Assembly (NCBI GenBank): GCA_016788205.1 | Contig: JAEUTA010000013.1 | Location: 86,186 to 150,185 of the forward strand | Source: Flavobacteriales bacterium | Lineage (GTDB): Bacteria; Bacteroidota; Bacteroidia; Flavobacteriales_F; PHOS-HE28 | Direction of reading: 5' to 3' | DNA: 64,000 bases | Part shown: in pieces, positions 53,556 through 61,433 of the stretch | Position numbering within the stretch: the first letter of the stretch is position 1 | Layout: each line of letters begins with the position of its first letter | Notes under the pieces: model-generated | The model's input: only the letters and a program-made list of their open reading frames with translations | What the model was told of the DNA's origin: nothing | Databases searched by the model: none | Program-made: the position numbers and the translations under genes

Positions 53556-54512
53556 CTAGCCGATGGAATACGGATCGCTCGGTGGCCTGAACGAAGTAAC
53601 GACACGCTTGGGTAGTTCGCTAGCGCGCGCTTCGTCCTTGATCTGCAATTCGCCCAGTTCGTGTACGCGCTGCGGTTTGATCAGCGGTCCGAGACCTTCC
53701 AGGTAGGGGTGCTTGGTTCCCGGGGTGTACACGGTGAATTCCACCGGCCGGTCGCGGAAGCTCTTCATGGGCTGGCCCAGGCGCAGCACACCCAGCTCGC
53801 GGCTGCGGCGCACCTTCTCCAGGTTGATCTCGATGGGGATGAACTCCTCGTTCACATCGGCCTGGTAGACGATGCGGCCTTCTGGACCGCAGACGATGCT
53901 CTTGCCACTGCCACCGGCATCCAGCCCATTGATGTCGAAGAAATAGCACTGGTTGGTCGCGGCGCTGGCGCGTGCGATGCTCAGCTCGATCTCGCGATCG
54001 ATGGTGCCGGTGAGCGTGGGGTGCAGGATCACTTCGGCGCCCATCACGGCCAGCGTGCGCGTGGTCTCGGGGATCCACATGTCGTAGCAGATGCTCACAC
54101 CGAAACGCCCCACATCGGGGATGTCGAACACGCAGAACTCATCGCCACCGGTAACACCCACTTCGTAGGGGTAGAAGGGGAACATCTTGCGGTAACGCGC
54201 CACCACGCTGCCTTCGGGATCGATGACGGTGGCCGTGTTGTAGATCTTGCCATCCTTCTGCTCGAAGATGCTGCCTGGCAAGAGCCAGATGCCGTGTTTC
54301 GCGGCCATGGCGCACATCTCCTGCTCGAACTCACCGGGCACGGGCATGGCGTTGGCGGTGAGCGGTCCGTAGGCGCAGAGCTCGCTGAAGAGCACCATGT
54401 CCACCCACGGGTAGAGGTTCATGAGGATGTCCAGCTTCAGCTTCATGGCCTCCACGTTGGGGACCGAAGCACTGATGCGCATCTGGACGCCGGCGATCGA
54501 GAATGGTTTCAT
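53556..54512 (-). CDS. Carbon-nitrogen hydrolase (nitrilase superfamily amidase)
   Basis: 318 residues. The Glu-Lys-Cys triad is complete: Glu44 in LFSELCAYG, Lys109 in RYRKMFPF and Cys142 in VSICYDMWIPE. The sequence GVTGGDEFCVFDIPDVGRFGV and IARASAATNQCYFFDINGLDAGG fit aliphatic-amidase or N-carbamoyl-amine amidase relatives. It hydrolyses a C-N bond of an amide or carbamoyl compound; substrate unknown. Lies between the VOC gene and the aminotransferase, all on the minus strand; an inverted pair of dispersed repeats separates it from the aminotransferase. Confidence 0.9.
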   Translation of the reverse strand: MKPFSIAGVQMRISASVPNVEAMKLKLDILMNLYPWVDMVLFSELCAYGPLTANAMPVPGEFEQEMCAMAAKHGIWLLPGSIFEQKDGKIYNTATVIDPEGSVVARYRKMFPFYPYEVGVTGGDEFCVFDIPDVGRFGVSICYDMWIPETTRTLAVMGAEVILHPTLTGTIDREIELSIARASAATNQCYFFDINGLDAGGSGKSIVCGPEGRIVYQADVNEEFIPIEINLEKVRRSRELGVLRLGQPMKSFRDRPVEFTVYTPGTKHPYLEGLGPLIKPQRVHELGELQIKDEARASELPKRVVTSFRPPSDPYSIG

Positions 54513-54521
54513 GGAATGTTA

Positions 54522-54551
54522 TTCGCCGCAGAGGCGCAGGGACGCGGAGAA
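54522..54551. repeat. Dispersed repeat, left arm of an inverted pair
   Basis: TTCGCCGCAGAGGCGCAGGG and on to GAGAA. Pairs with the reverse complement at 54617-54646 (24 of 30 positions), enclosing 65 bases. Same family as 25880-25907. Confidence 0.7.
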
Positions 54552-54616
54552 AGGCGATGTCATACGTGCTGCTGCTGCGTGATGCTTGACTTGGTTGGTC
54601 GCGTGATGGTCCTGAG

Positions 54617-54646
54617 TTCTCTGTGCCTCGGCGTCTCTGCGGCGAA
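54617..54646. repeat. Dispersed repeat, right arm of an inverted pair
   Basis: Reverse-complement partner of 54522-54551. The 54513-54649 gap holds only these two arms and a 65-base unique loop with no ORF I would call. Confidence 0.7.
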
Positions 54647-54649
54647 CCA

Positions 54650-55960
54650 CTATCCGCAGATCTTCTCCAACTCCTCCTCCATGATGTCCAGCCCCTTGTT
54701 CAGCAGTTCGTCGCTGATCACGAGGGGGCTCAATACACGGATCACGTTCTTGTCGGTACCGGCGGTGATCACCACCAGGTCGCGTTTGGCGCAGGCGTTC
54801 ATCAATTTGGTGCAGGTGTCTGCGTCCGGTTGCGAGGGGTCGCGCTTCACGTTGAACTCCATCGCCATCATGGCGCCCAGGCCGCGCACATCACCCACGC
54901 AATCGTGTTTGGCCTTCATCTTCTCGAAGCGCTTGCGGATCACGTCACCCACATGGCGGCCTTTTGCGTTGATGTCGATCTCCTCCATGTACTTCAAGGT
55001 GGCCACCGCAGCCGCGCAGCTCACCGGGTTGCCGATGTAGGTTCCGCCGATGCTGCTGCCCGCCGCCTTGTCCATGATCTCCGCCTTGCCCATCACCGCG
55101 GCGATCGGCATGCCGCTACCGAGGCTTTTCGCCCAGGTGCTCAGGTCGGGCGTGATGCCGAAGTGGCTGTACGCGCTCCACGCACCGGTACGACCGAACC
55201 CCGCTTGGATCTCGTCGCAGATCAGCAGGATACCGTGCTTGTCGCACCACTTGCGCAGACCTTCCACGTAGGCTTTCGGTGCCACGTTGAACCCACCTTC
55301 ACCTTGGACGAGTTCGATGATCACGCACGCCAGGCTCTTCGGGTCGACGAGGTTGTGGGAGAGTTCTTCCAAGCGATGGAGTTCCGCTTTCGCGAATTCT
55401 CCTTCGCTGCGACCGGCACCATAGTGGAAGTAGTTCGGGTATTGTGTGCGGTACACTTCCGGTGCGAAGGGCCCGCAGTCCGGCTTGTAACCCACCTTGC
55501 TGGTGAGCGTCATAGCCATCATGGTGCGGCCATGGAACGCGTCGGTGAAGCAGAGCACACCGCTGCGTTTCGTGGCCTGCCGCGCGATCTTGATGGCGTT
55601 CTCCACCGCTTCTGCACCGGTGCTCACGAGCAAGGTCTTCGTGGGACCACCGTGCGGCAACAGCGTGTTCAGCTTTTCGCAGAGCGCGATGTACGGCTCG
55701 TAGCTGGCCACGTTGAAGCTCACATGCAGGAATTTCTCGGCCTGCTCTTGGATCGCTTTCACCACAGGCGGCGGGCAATGACCGGCGTTGACCACGCCTA
55801 TGCCACCGGCGAAGTCGATGAGCTCGCGGCCATCTTCGTCGATGATGGTGGCACCGCTCGCTTTCGCGGCCGTGGCGTAGTTGAACATGCCCACGCCGTT
55901 GGGTACGGCGGCCTTGCGGCGGGCGATGAGCTCCTGGCTCTTCGTGAGTTGCTCGGTCAT
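54650..55960 (-). CDS. gabT: Class III aminotransferase, 4-aminobutyrate-aminotransferase-like
   Basis: 436 residues. Fold type I PLP enzyme with the class III features: IDFAGGIGVVNAGHCPP, LVSTGAEAVENAIKIARQATKRSGVLCFTDAFHGRT, ICDEIQAGFGRTG (Asp) and LSTWAKSLGSGMP with Lys278 as the PLP lysine; SIGGTYIGNPVSCAAA closes the site. The closest match is GABA/omega-amino-acid aminotransferase. It would move an amino group from GABA, putrescine or a similar amine to 2-oxoglutarate. First gene of the minus-strand amine cluster; a CAACTTCGC box lies just before the ATG. Confidence 0.88.
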   Translation of the reverse strand: MTEQLTKSQELIARRKAAVPNGVGMFNYATAAKASGATIIDEDGRELIDFAGGIGVVNAGHCPPPVVKAIQEQAEKFLHVSFNVASYEPYIALCEKLNTLLPHGGPTKTLLVSTGAEAVENAIKIARQATKRSGVLCFTDAFHGRTMMAMTLTSKVGYKPDCGPFAPEVYRTQYPNYFHYGAGRSEGEFAKAELHRLEELSHNLVDPKSLACVIIELVQGEGGFNVAPKAYVEGLRKWCDKHGILLICDEIQAGFGRTGAWSAYSHFGITPDLSTWAKSLGSGMPIAAVMGKAEIMDKAAGSSIGGTYIGNPVSCAAAVATLKYMEEIDINAKGRHVGDVIRKRFEKMKAKHDCVGDVRGLGAMMAMEFNVKRDPSQPDADTCTKLMNACAKRDLVVITAGTDKNVIRVLSPLVISDELLNKGLDIMEEELEKICG

Positions 55961-55985
55961 GGGTGCGAAGTTGGGGAATGCATCA

Positions 55986-56014
55986 ACCGAAGAGACGCGG
56001 AGCGCGCAGAGAAT
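55986..56014. repeat. Dispersed CGCAGAG-type repeat
   Basis: ACCGAAGAGACGCGGAGCGC then GCAGAGAA, a diverged member of the family at 25880 and 54522. It occupies part of the 136-base gap before the lamin-tail gene; a weak opposite remnant (GGCGTCTCTCAGATG) lies near 56077. Confidence 0.5.
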
Positions 56015-56095
56015 GCCAACAACAGGTGTGAGTTCGCTGAATGGTCACGCCGGAACACGACAGCAGGAGCGAATCCGGCGTCTCTCAGATGCCGC

Positions 56096-58705
56096 TCAAT
56101 CCAACCGGTGCGCCAACGTCACGGTCTTCTTGAACTTCTGCACATCACCGGCCAGGTCGAACACCTCCAGCACAACGATGTACGGACCCATGCGCGCGAG
56201 GCTGCCGCTGTCCAGCATGCCGTTCCAGGAGATGGCGCCCTCGGTGCCCAGCATCAGGCTCTCCATCAAGCGACGCGATTCACGTCCCGCGATGTCGTAC
56301 ACGACCATGTTGCCCACGTACCCGGGCTCGTCGAATTTGTAGGCGATGGTGAGCACGTCCTGGTAGCCATCGTTGTCCGGCGAGAAGATGGCGGGCTCGA
56401 TGGTCATCTCGCCGCTATTGTTCGGGGTGGCGGCGTATTGGGAGTTGATGAAGCCCGGAGTCGCTTTCCCGGCGACATCCGCAGCCGTCTGCCAGTTGGT
56501 GTTGTCGCTCGTGGGGCGGTCAGGAGAAACGCGTTCCAGGCTGTAGCCCTCGGGGCTGTTGACCAGTTCGAAGTGCAGGTCGTCGTTGTAGTCGAAGCGG
56601 TCGAGCACATTGTCCGTCGCGTCCAGGAAGACCACCGAGCCTTCGCCGTTGTTGTAGCTGGGCATGTCGGCCACTACAAAACGATCCGTGTGGCTCTGCG
56701 GGTAGTTGGTCACCACATCGAACTCGTCTTCGCAGACCAGCGCATATTCCCCGGGAAGCAGCAGTACCGCGTTGCTCGTGATGGGCACCCCAGCACCCAC
56801 AACACCTTCGGAGACGTTCGCCAACTGCAGGCCTGCCAGGCTGAGCACCTTGGTGCTGCGGTTGTAGAGTTCCACGAAATCGCTGCCGCTGCCGAACGGA
56901 TCGTAAAGCACCTCATTGATCACGACATCACCGACTTCGATCGGCTCTGGCAATGCGAAACTGGCGGTATTCGCCCCAGCGATGATGTTACCGGGGCAGT
57001 CGGTGACGTCTTCGACAACGATGGTGTAGATGGTGCCGACCACCAGGGCATCGAGCAGCGTGAGCGTGGCGGTGTTCGTTCCTGTAGCGATGGCAGCACC
57101 AACACCGATCGTTGGTGTGATGGTGTACACACCGCCAGCGATGTTGCCAGCATCCATCGCTTCGTTGAAGGTGAGCACGAGGGAATTCGCATCGGGCACT
57201 TGCACGGAAGCCAGCGCGGGCGAGGTGTTGTCCGGCACGATCGAGTAGATGCTGTTCTGCGCACCGGGTGTACCACCTGCAGCGGCGTTGCTTGCCCGCC
57301 AGTTGCTCGGGCCACTACACGGCGATGTGGGGTCGATCTGTTCCAGGGTCCAGCCGCCATCGTCCTTGATCGCATCCTGGTACCAGCTCAGCGCGTAGCT
57401 CACGTTGTCGATGATCACTGCGCTGGCCTCGCGCAAGATCAGTGCATCACCATCGTTGTTCAGTGCGGGCAGGCTGGTCAGGCCCACCTTGTTGGTGATG
57501 GTGGGGAAGAGCGGCAGGCTGGCCGTGGCCATCACCACCACATGCTCCCCGGGGCCAAGGGTGTAGCTGGGGAAGGCCACCGGAGTGCCGCCATCACTGA
57601 TGTCCCAACCGGCCAGATCGAAGACGCGGTCCGTGGTGGTGTTGTGCAGTTCGAGGAACTCGGCTTCCGGCAGGCCCACCACCGGCGAGGGATCCGCCAT
57701 GATCTCGTTGATCACCACATCGCGGAACTCCGCAGCGACCGGTACCACATACGTGAACGTGCCGGCCGAAGCCGCACCGACGTTGCCGACCAGGTCTTGA
57801 ACACCCGTGGTCGTAACGGTGTATTCCGTTCCATTGGTCATGCCCGCGCCGAGGCCGAGGTGTACCAAAGAAGCATCGATGCCATCGCGGATCGCGGAAT
57901 TGATGGTGAGGCTTGGAGCGAACACGTAGTTCGCAACGGTCTCCGCGCTCACCTCTTCAACCGGTTCGCTGAAGCGTACATCCACGTCGAAGGCGCTGGT
58001 GAAGTTCGCTGAAAGGACCGATGGAGCTGTCAGGTCAACCTCGATGGCCTGTACATCGAAGTCATCGAAGAAATGATTGTTCGGAACGGATGCGGCAGTG
58101 CTCTGTTCAATGCGGATGCCGAAGTGTGAAGCGCTTGTGGTGGTGTTCTCCGTAATGGATCCGGCGCTGCTGTATGTGCCCAATGCGCCATCGTCATAGA
58201 ACAAGGCCCATGCTCCTGCCGCCGTACGTGTCACCTTGATGCGGAACGGATTGCTCGAGGAACTGTTGATGACCCCGTCGGGACTCACCAGGCCCGTGCT
58301 GAAGCCACTGCCTCCTTCACTGCTGAAGAGTTCCAGCCGGTCCGCTGTTCCGCCGCATCGTAGGTAGTATCCATTCACGGCTCCCGAAAGGTCCGCGAGA
58401 TCGCTCATCAGGAAGACGTCCACATAGTTCGCTCCGCTGGTGCTGAAGCGCAGGTCGAAGAAGAACTCCCATTGTGCATCGTTCACCAACGTGCTCGGCG
58501 TGCTCAGGTAGTAGTTCGCTGCACCCGGGCTGTTGCTCCGCAGCCGTTGGTTCCCAGCATCATCAGCTACGACGAAGAGCGCATCGTTCCCGCTCCACGC
58601 GGGACCCGTCGTGAAGTCGCCGTCGCTGAGGTCATCGGCGAACTGCGCTTGGGTGAACACGATCGCGCACGAGGCAAGCATGGTCAGGAGCGAACGGCAA
58701 CGCAT
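56096..58705 (-). CDS. Exported lamin-tail-domain protein with FlgD-Ig-like C-terminus
   Basis: 869 residues from MRCRSLLTMLASCAIVFTQAQ, a signal peptide. After an N-terminal lectin-like region (LSTPSTLVNDAQWEFFFDLRF, YYLRCGG) come Ig-like CBM/SLH-type spans, two lamin-tail domains (VVINEIMADPSPVVGLPEAEFLELHN and VVINEVLYDPFGSGSDFVELYN), and a C-terminal FSPDNDGYQDVLTIAYKF domain like FlgD-Ig or T9SS type B ends (KKTVTLAHRLD). Such proteins are common surface or exported proteins in Bacteroidota; exact function unknown. TACCTTGC lies at 58729-58736. Confidence 0.85.
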   Translation of the reverse strand: MRCRSLLTMLASCAIVFTQAQFADDLSDGDFTTGPAWSGNDALFVVADDAGNQRLRSNSPGAANYYLSTPSTLVNDAQWEFFFDLRFSTSGANYVDVFLMSDLADLSGAVNGYYLRCGGTADRLELFSSEGGSGFSTGLVSPDGVINSSSSNPFRIKVTRTAAGAWALFYDDGALGTYSSAGSITENTTTSASHFGIRIEQSTAASVPNNHFFDDFDVQAIEVDLTAPSVLSANFTSAFDVDVRFSEPVEEVSAETVANYVFAPSLTINSAIRDGIDASLVHLGLGAGMTNGTEYTVTTTGVQDLVGNVGAASAGTFTYVVPVAAEFRDVVINEIMADPSPVVGLPEAEFLELHNTTTDRVFDLAGWDISDGGTPVAFPSYTLGPGEHVVVMATASLPLFPTITNKVGLTSLPALNNDGDALILREASAVIIDNVSYALSWYQDAIKDDGGWTLEQIDPTSPCSGPSNWRASNAAAGGTPGAQNSIYSIVPDNTSPALASVQVPDANSLVLTFNEAMDAGNIAGGVYTITPTIGVGAAIATGTNTATLTLLDALVVGTIYTIVVEDVTDCPGNIIAGANTASFALPEPIEVGDVVINEVLYDPFGSGSDFVELYNRSTKVLSLAGLQLANVSEGVVGAGVPITSNAVLLLPGEYALVCEDEFDVVTNYPQSHTDRFVVADMPSYNNGEGSVVFLDATDNVLDRFDYNDDLHFELVNSPEGYSLERVSPDRPTSDNTNWQTAADVAGKATPGFINSQYAATPNNSGEMTIEPAIFSPDNDGYQDVLTIAYKFDEPGYVGNMVVYDIAGRESRRLMESLMLGTEGAISWNGMLDSGSLARMGPYIVVLEVFDLAGDVQKFKKTVTLAHRLD

Positions 58706-58728
58706 GTACAGAGCGGGTTGAACAGCAG

Positions 58729-58736
58729 GCAAGGTA
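58729..58736 (-). promoter_or_regulatory. -7 promoter box TACCTTGC before the lamin-tail gene
   Basis: Minus-strand TACCTTGC, 23 bases before the ATG at 58705. It lies back to back with the plus-strand box at 58738, so one 17-base stretch serves both divergent genes. Confidence 0.45.
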
Positions 58737-58737
58737 G

Positions 58738-58745
58738 TATTTTCG
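58738..58745 (+). promoter_or_regulatory. -7 promoter box TATTTTCG before asd
   Basis: TATTTTCG, same as the pgk box, ten bases before the ATG at 58756 and 28 before the ATG at 58774. Confidence 0.45.
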
Positions 58746-58773
58746 GGCACCGTTAATGGACAAACCTCCTCTC

Positions 58774-59784
58774 ATGAAAGTCGCAGTCGTTGGTGCCACC
58801 GGAATGGTCGGTGGCGTGATGTTGAAGGTGCTCGAAGAGCGCAACTTCCCCGTGGGTGAACTGCTGCCCGTGGCCAGCGAACGCAGCGCCGGTCGCACGG
58901 TACGCTTCAAGGGCGAGGATGTGCCGGTCATGGACATGGAGACGGCCATTTCGAAGAGGCCTGACATCGCTTTGTTCTCCGCCGGTGGCGGCACTTCATT
59001 TGAGTGGGCACCGCGCTTCGCCGAGGTGGGCTGCACGGTGATCGACAATAGCAGCGCCTGGCGGATGTACCCCGACAAGAAGCTCGTGGTGCCGGAGATC
59101 AACGGACACCTGCTCACGGCGGAGGATCGCATAATCGCCAACCCGAACTGCAGCACGATCCAGATGGTGCTCGCCCTGGCACCGTTGCACAAGGCCTACG
59201 GCGTGGAGCGGGTGATCGTTTCCACCTACCAGAGCGTGACCGGCACCGGCATGAAGGCCGTGAAGCAGATGGAGAACGAGCGCGAAGGTGTGGAGGGTGA
59301 AATGGCTTATCCGTTCCGCATCGATCGCAACGTGATCCCGCGCTGCGATGTGTTCACTGAGAACGGGTACACGAAGGAGGAGATGAAGTTGGTGCATGAA
59401 ACGAAGAAGATCCTCGACCCCAACGTCCGGGTGACGGCAACGGCTGTGCGCGTGCCGGTGACCGGTGGCCACAGCGAAGCCGTCAACGTGGAGTTCGCGA
59501 AAGAGTTCGAGCTGGAAGTCGTGCGTGAGTTGTTGAGGAAAGCTCCGGGGATCAAGCTTCTGGATGAACCGACGAAGGATGAATACCCCATGCCACTCGT
59601 AGCGAACGGCCGTGATGAGGTGTTCGTTGGTCGCCTGCGGCGGGATGAGACCCAGCCGCGGACGTTGAACCTATGGATCGTGGCGGATAACCTGCGCAAG
59701 GGAGCGGCAACGAATGCCGTGCAGATCGCGGAACTGCTTGTTGCCAAGGAAATGATCGCACGACCGCGCGTGGCTGTTCGATAA
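58774..59784 (+). CDS. asd: Aspartate-semialdehyde dehydrogenase
   Basis: 336 residues from MKVAVVGATGMVGG. Reduces aspartyl phosphate to aspartate semialdehyde for lysine, diaminopimelate, threonine and methionine. NAD(P)-binding GATGMVG, catalytic Cys in NPNCSTIQ, and the later GGHSEAVNVEF with the catalytic His are present. An in-frame ATG at 58756 would add six residues. A promoter box (58738) lies upstream; the next gene starts 12 bases after its stop. Confidence 0.95.
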   Translation: MKVAVVGATGMVGGVMLKVLEERNFPVGELLPVASERSAGRTVRFKGEDVPVMDMETAISKRPDIALFSAGGGTSFEWAPRFAEVGCTVIDNSSAWRMYPDKKLVVPEINGHLLTAEDRIIANPNCSTIQMVLALAPLHKAYGVERVIVSTYQSVTGTGMKAVKQMENEREGVEGEMAYPFRIDRNVIPRCDVFTENGYTKEEMKLVHETKKILDPNVRVTATAVRVPVTGGHSEAVNVEFAKEFELEVVRELLRKAPGIKLLDEPTKDEYPMPLVANGRDEVFVGRLRRDETQPRTLNLWIVADNLRKGAATNAVQIAELLVAKEMIARPRVAVR

Positions 59785-59796
59785 CAACCCACCACC

Positions 59797-60696
59797 ATGA
59801 AAGCAACTAGCCCGCCGGATCACGTTCGCTGTAACCGGATGTTGATGATCGCGCTGTTGGTGGGATGGAGCAGCTTGGTGATGGCGCAGGACGCAACGCC
59901 TGTTCGTCGTTCGGGGTCCGTACATCTGGGCGGTGGTGGTTTCGTGAGCGTGGACCCCTTCTTTGGGCGTGCTGACATGGCGCGTTTCGCACCCGGTTCG
60001 GAATTGTTGAGCCGCGATCTATCGGACCACACGTTCGGCAAGGAGAACTGGATCTCCGGAGAAGGAAGCTTCGATATGGGTATCAGCTTTTTCCCCTGCG
60101 CGACGACGGAGCGTCAAGGACCCGAACTACGCATCGGCGTGCTCTATGGAAGCGGCCCATCTCTCGGAGGAACGTTGAGCCGCACCACGCGCACGCCTTA
60201 CGACACGCTGACCTCTTCGCAGACCGGAGTGCGGACGGTGATCGACTCGGTGAACCAGAGTGAGTATCGGATGCGCTATTCGGCCGAGCGCTTTGGTTCG
60301 AACGCCTCATTGGTGTGGCGCCGTGCGGGGCGCTGGAGCCTTTACGGAGGCGCCGGTGTCATGGGCGGCGTGCTCATGAACGCGCGCACTACGGTCATCC
60401 ATGAAGTGGAGGCCTACACCGATGGAGGCTACTCCCATCCATGGAGTGGCGGCGATCATGAATTCGACGATACGTTGGAAGAGCATGAAACGTTCAGGAA
60501 TGCCACCGGGTGGTGGTTCGGAGCCTACGTGCCGCTCGGCCTGGATTGGCGGGTTGCTACGGTGAGCCCGTTCTGGAGCCGGGTCCATTTCTGCTATGAG
60601 CTGCGCCCGCAGATCATCGTGCAGAACATTCCGGAACTAACCAATGCGACAGGCGTCGGTATGCAGGCTTTGTTCCTGGCGCGCGTGGAACTCTAG
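59797..60696 (+). CDS. Probable outer-membrane beta-barrel protein of unknown function
   Basis: 299 residues. A signal peptide (MLMIALLVGWSSLVMAQ within residues 15-31) is followed by many short amphipathic strands (GSVHLGGGGFVSVDPFF, GPELRIGVLYGSGPSLGG, ASLVWRRAGRWSLYGGAGVMGG, WWFGAYVPLGLDWRV), the pattern of a small outer-membrane barrel, ending in ALFLARVEL with a terminal aromatic-poor strand. No family recognised. Co-transcribed with asd by spacing, though no functional link is evident. Its stop overlaps lspA's stop by three bases (convergent). Confidence 0.72.
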   Translation: MKATSPPDHVRCNRMLMIALLVGWSSLVMAQDATPVRRSGSVHLGGGGFVSVDPFFGRADMARFAPGSELLSRDLSDHTFGKENWISGEGSFDMGISFFPCATTERQGPELRIGVLYGSGPSLGGTLSRTTRTPYDTLTSSQTGVRTVIDSVNQSEYRMRYSAERFGSNASLVWRRAGRWSLYGGAGVMGGVLMNARTTVIHEVEAYTDGGYSHPWSGGDHEFDDTLEEHETFRNATGWWFGAYVPLGLDWRVATVSPFWSRVHFCYELRPQIIVQNIPELTNATGVGMQALFLARVEL

Positions 60697-61361
60697 GCGA
60701 CCGTATCAACGAGCGGATCGCTCGCTGGACCTGGCGCCGTCTCGGGCGCCGTAAGCTCATCCTTCGCTGTCGCAACAGGCTTGCGTTGCACGAGGATGAA
60801 CATCACGACACCGATGGTGATGGCTGCATCAGCCACGTTGAAGACCGGTCGGAAGAACTCGAAGTGTTGACCACCCCAGAGCGGTAGCCATTCCGGAAGA
60901 CGGCCCTGCCAAAGCGGGAAATAGAACATGTCCACCACGGCGCCATGAAGGATCGGAGCGTAGCCCCCGTCCGGAGGAAATAGCACGGCCTTCTCGAAAG
61001 GGGTGCTCGCGCTGAAGATCATGCCGTAGAACGTGCTGTCTATGATGTTGCCCAATGCACCGGCCATGATGAGCGAGACGCTGACCATCAGAGCGGTGGT
61101 GGTGCCGCGTTGGATCATCCGGTACAGGCTGTAGCCGATGGCCGAAACGGCCGCGATCCGAAAGAGCGTGAGCATCAGCTTGCCCCACTCACCACCGAAC
61201 TCCATACCGAAGGCCATGCCGCGATTCTCGATGAAATGCAGGTAGCCCTTTTCTCCGAGTATCGAGATCGAGCTGTCGTAGAAGAAGTTCAACTTCACCC
61301 ACACCTTCAACGCCTGGTCGGCCAGCAGCACGAGCAGGATGATGATGAGGGCTTTCTTCAT
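60693..61361 (-). CDS. lspA: Lipoprotein signal peptidase II
   Basis: 222 residues from MKKALIIILLV. Four membrane segments; the catalytic aspartates lie in GALGNIIDSTFYG and FNVADAAITIGV. FIENRGMAFGM is the family's N-terminal signature (NxGxxFG). It removes signal peptides from lipoproteins such as GldH and the HEAT/cyclophilin protein here. Longer than most LspA (about 160-170 residues) because of a ~40-residue loop (FYFPLWQGRLPEWLPLWGGQHF), which is usual in Bacteroidota. Upstream is the DksA-like gene and ileS, a conserved order. Confidence 0.93.
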   Translation of the reverse strand: MKKALIIILLVLLADQALKVWVKLNFFYDSSISILGEKGYLHFIENRGMAFGMEFGGEWGKLMLTLFRIAAVSAIGYSLYRMIQRGTTTALMVSVSLIMAGALGNIIDSTFYGMIFSASTPFEKAVLFPPDGGYAPILHGAVVDMFYFPLWQGRLPEWLPLWGGQHFEFFRPVFNVADAAITIGVVMFILVQRKPVATAKDELTAPETAPGPASDPLVDTVA

Positions 61362-61433
61362 GGGCAATTGAGGTCCGACATCACACGGCGCCAAGGCACC
61401 GGGCGTGGCACGGAACGCCGTTGATCACACGTA

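Noticed and set aside
54623..58012. 1129-codon open frame on the plus strand
   Set aside because: It is antisense to the aminotransferase and lamin-tail genes, has no recognisable domain, and is rich in His/Val/Arg as antisense frames of GC-rich genes are.
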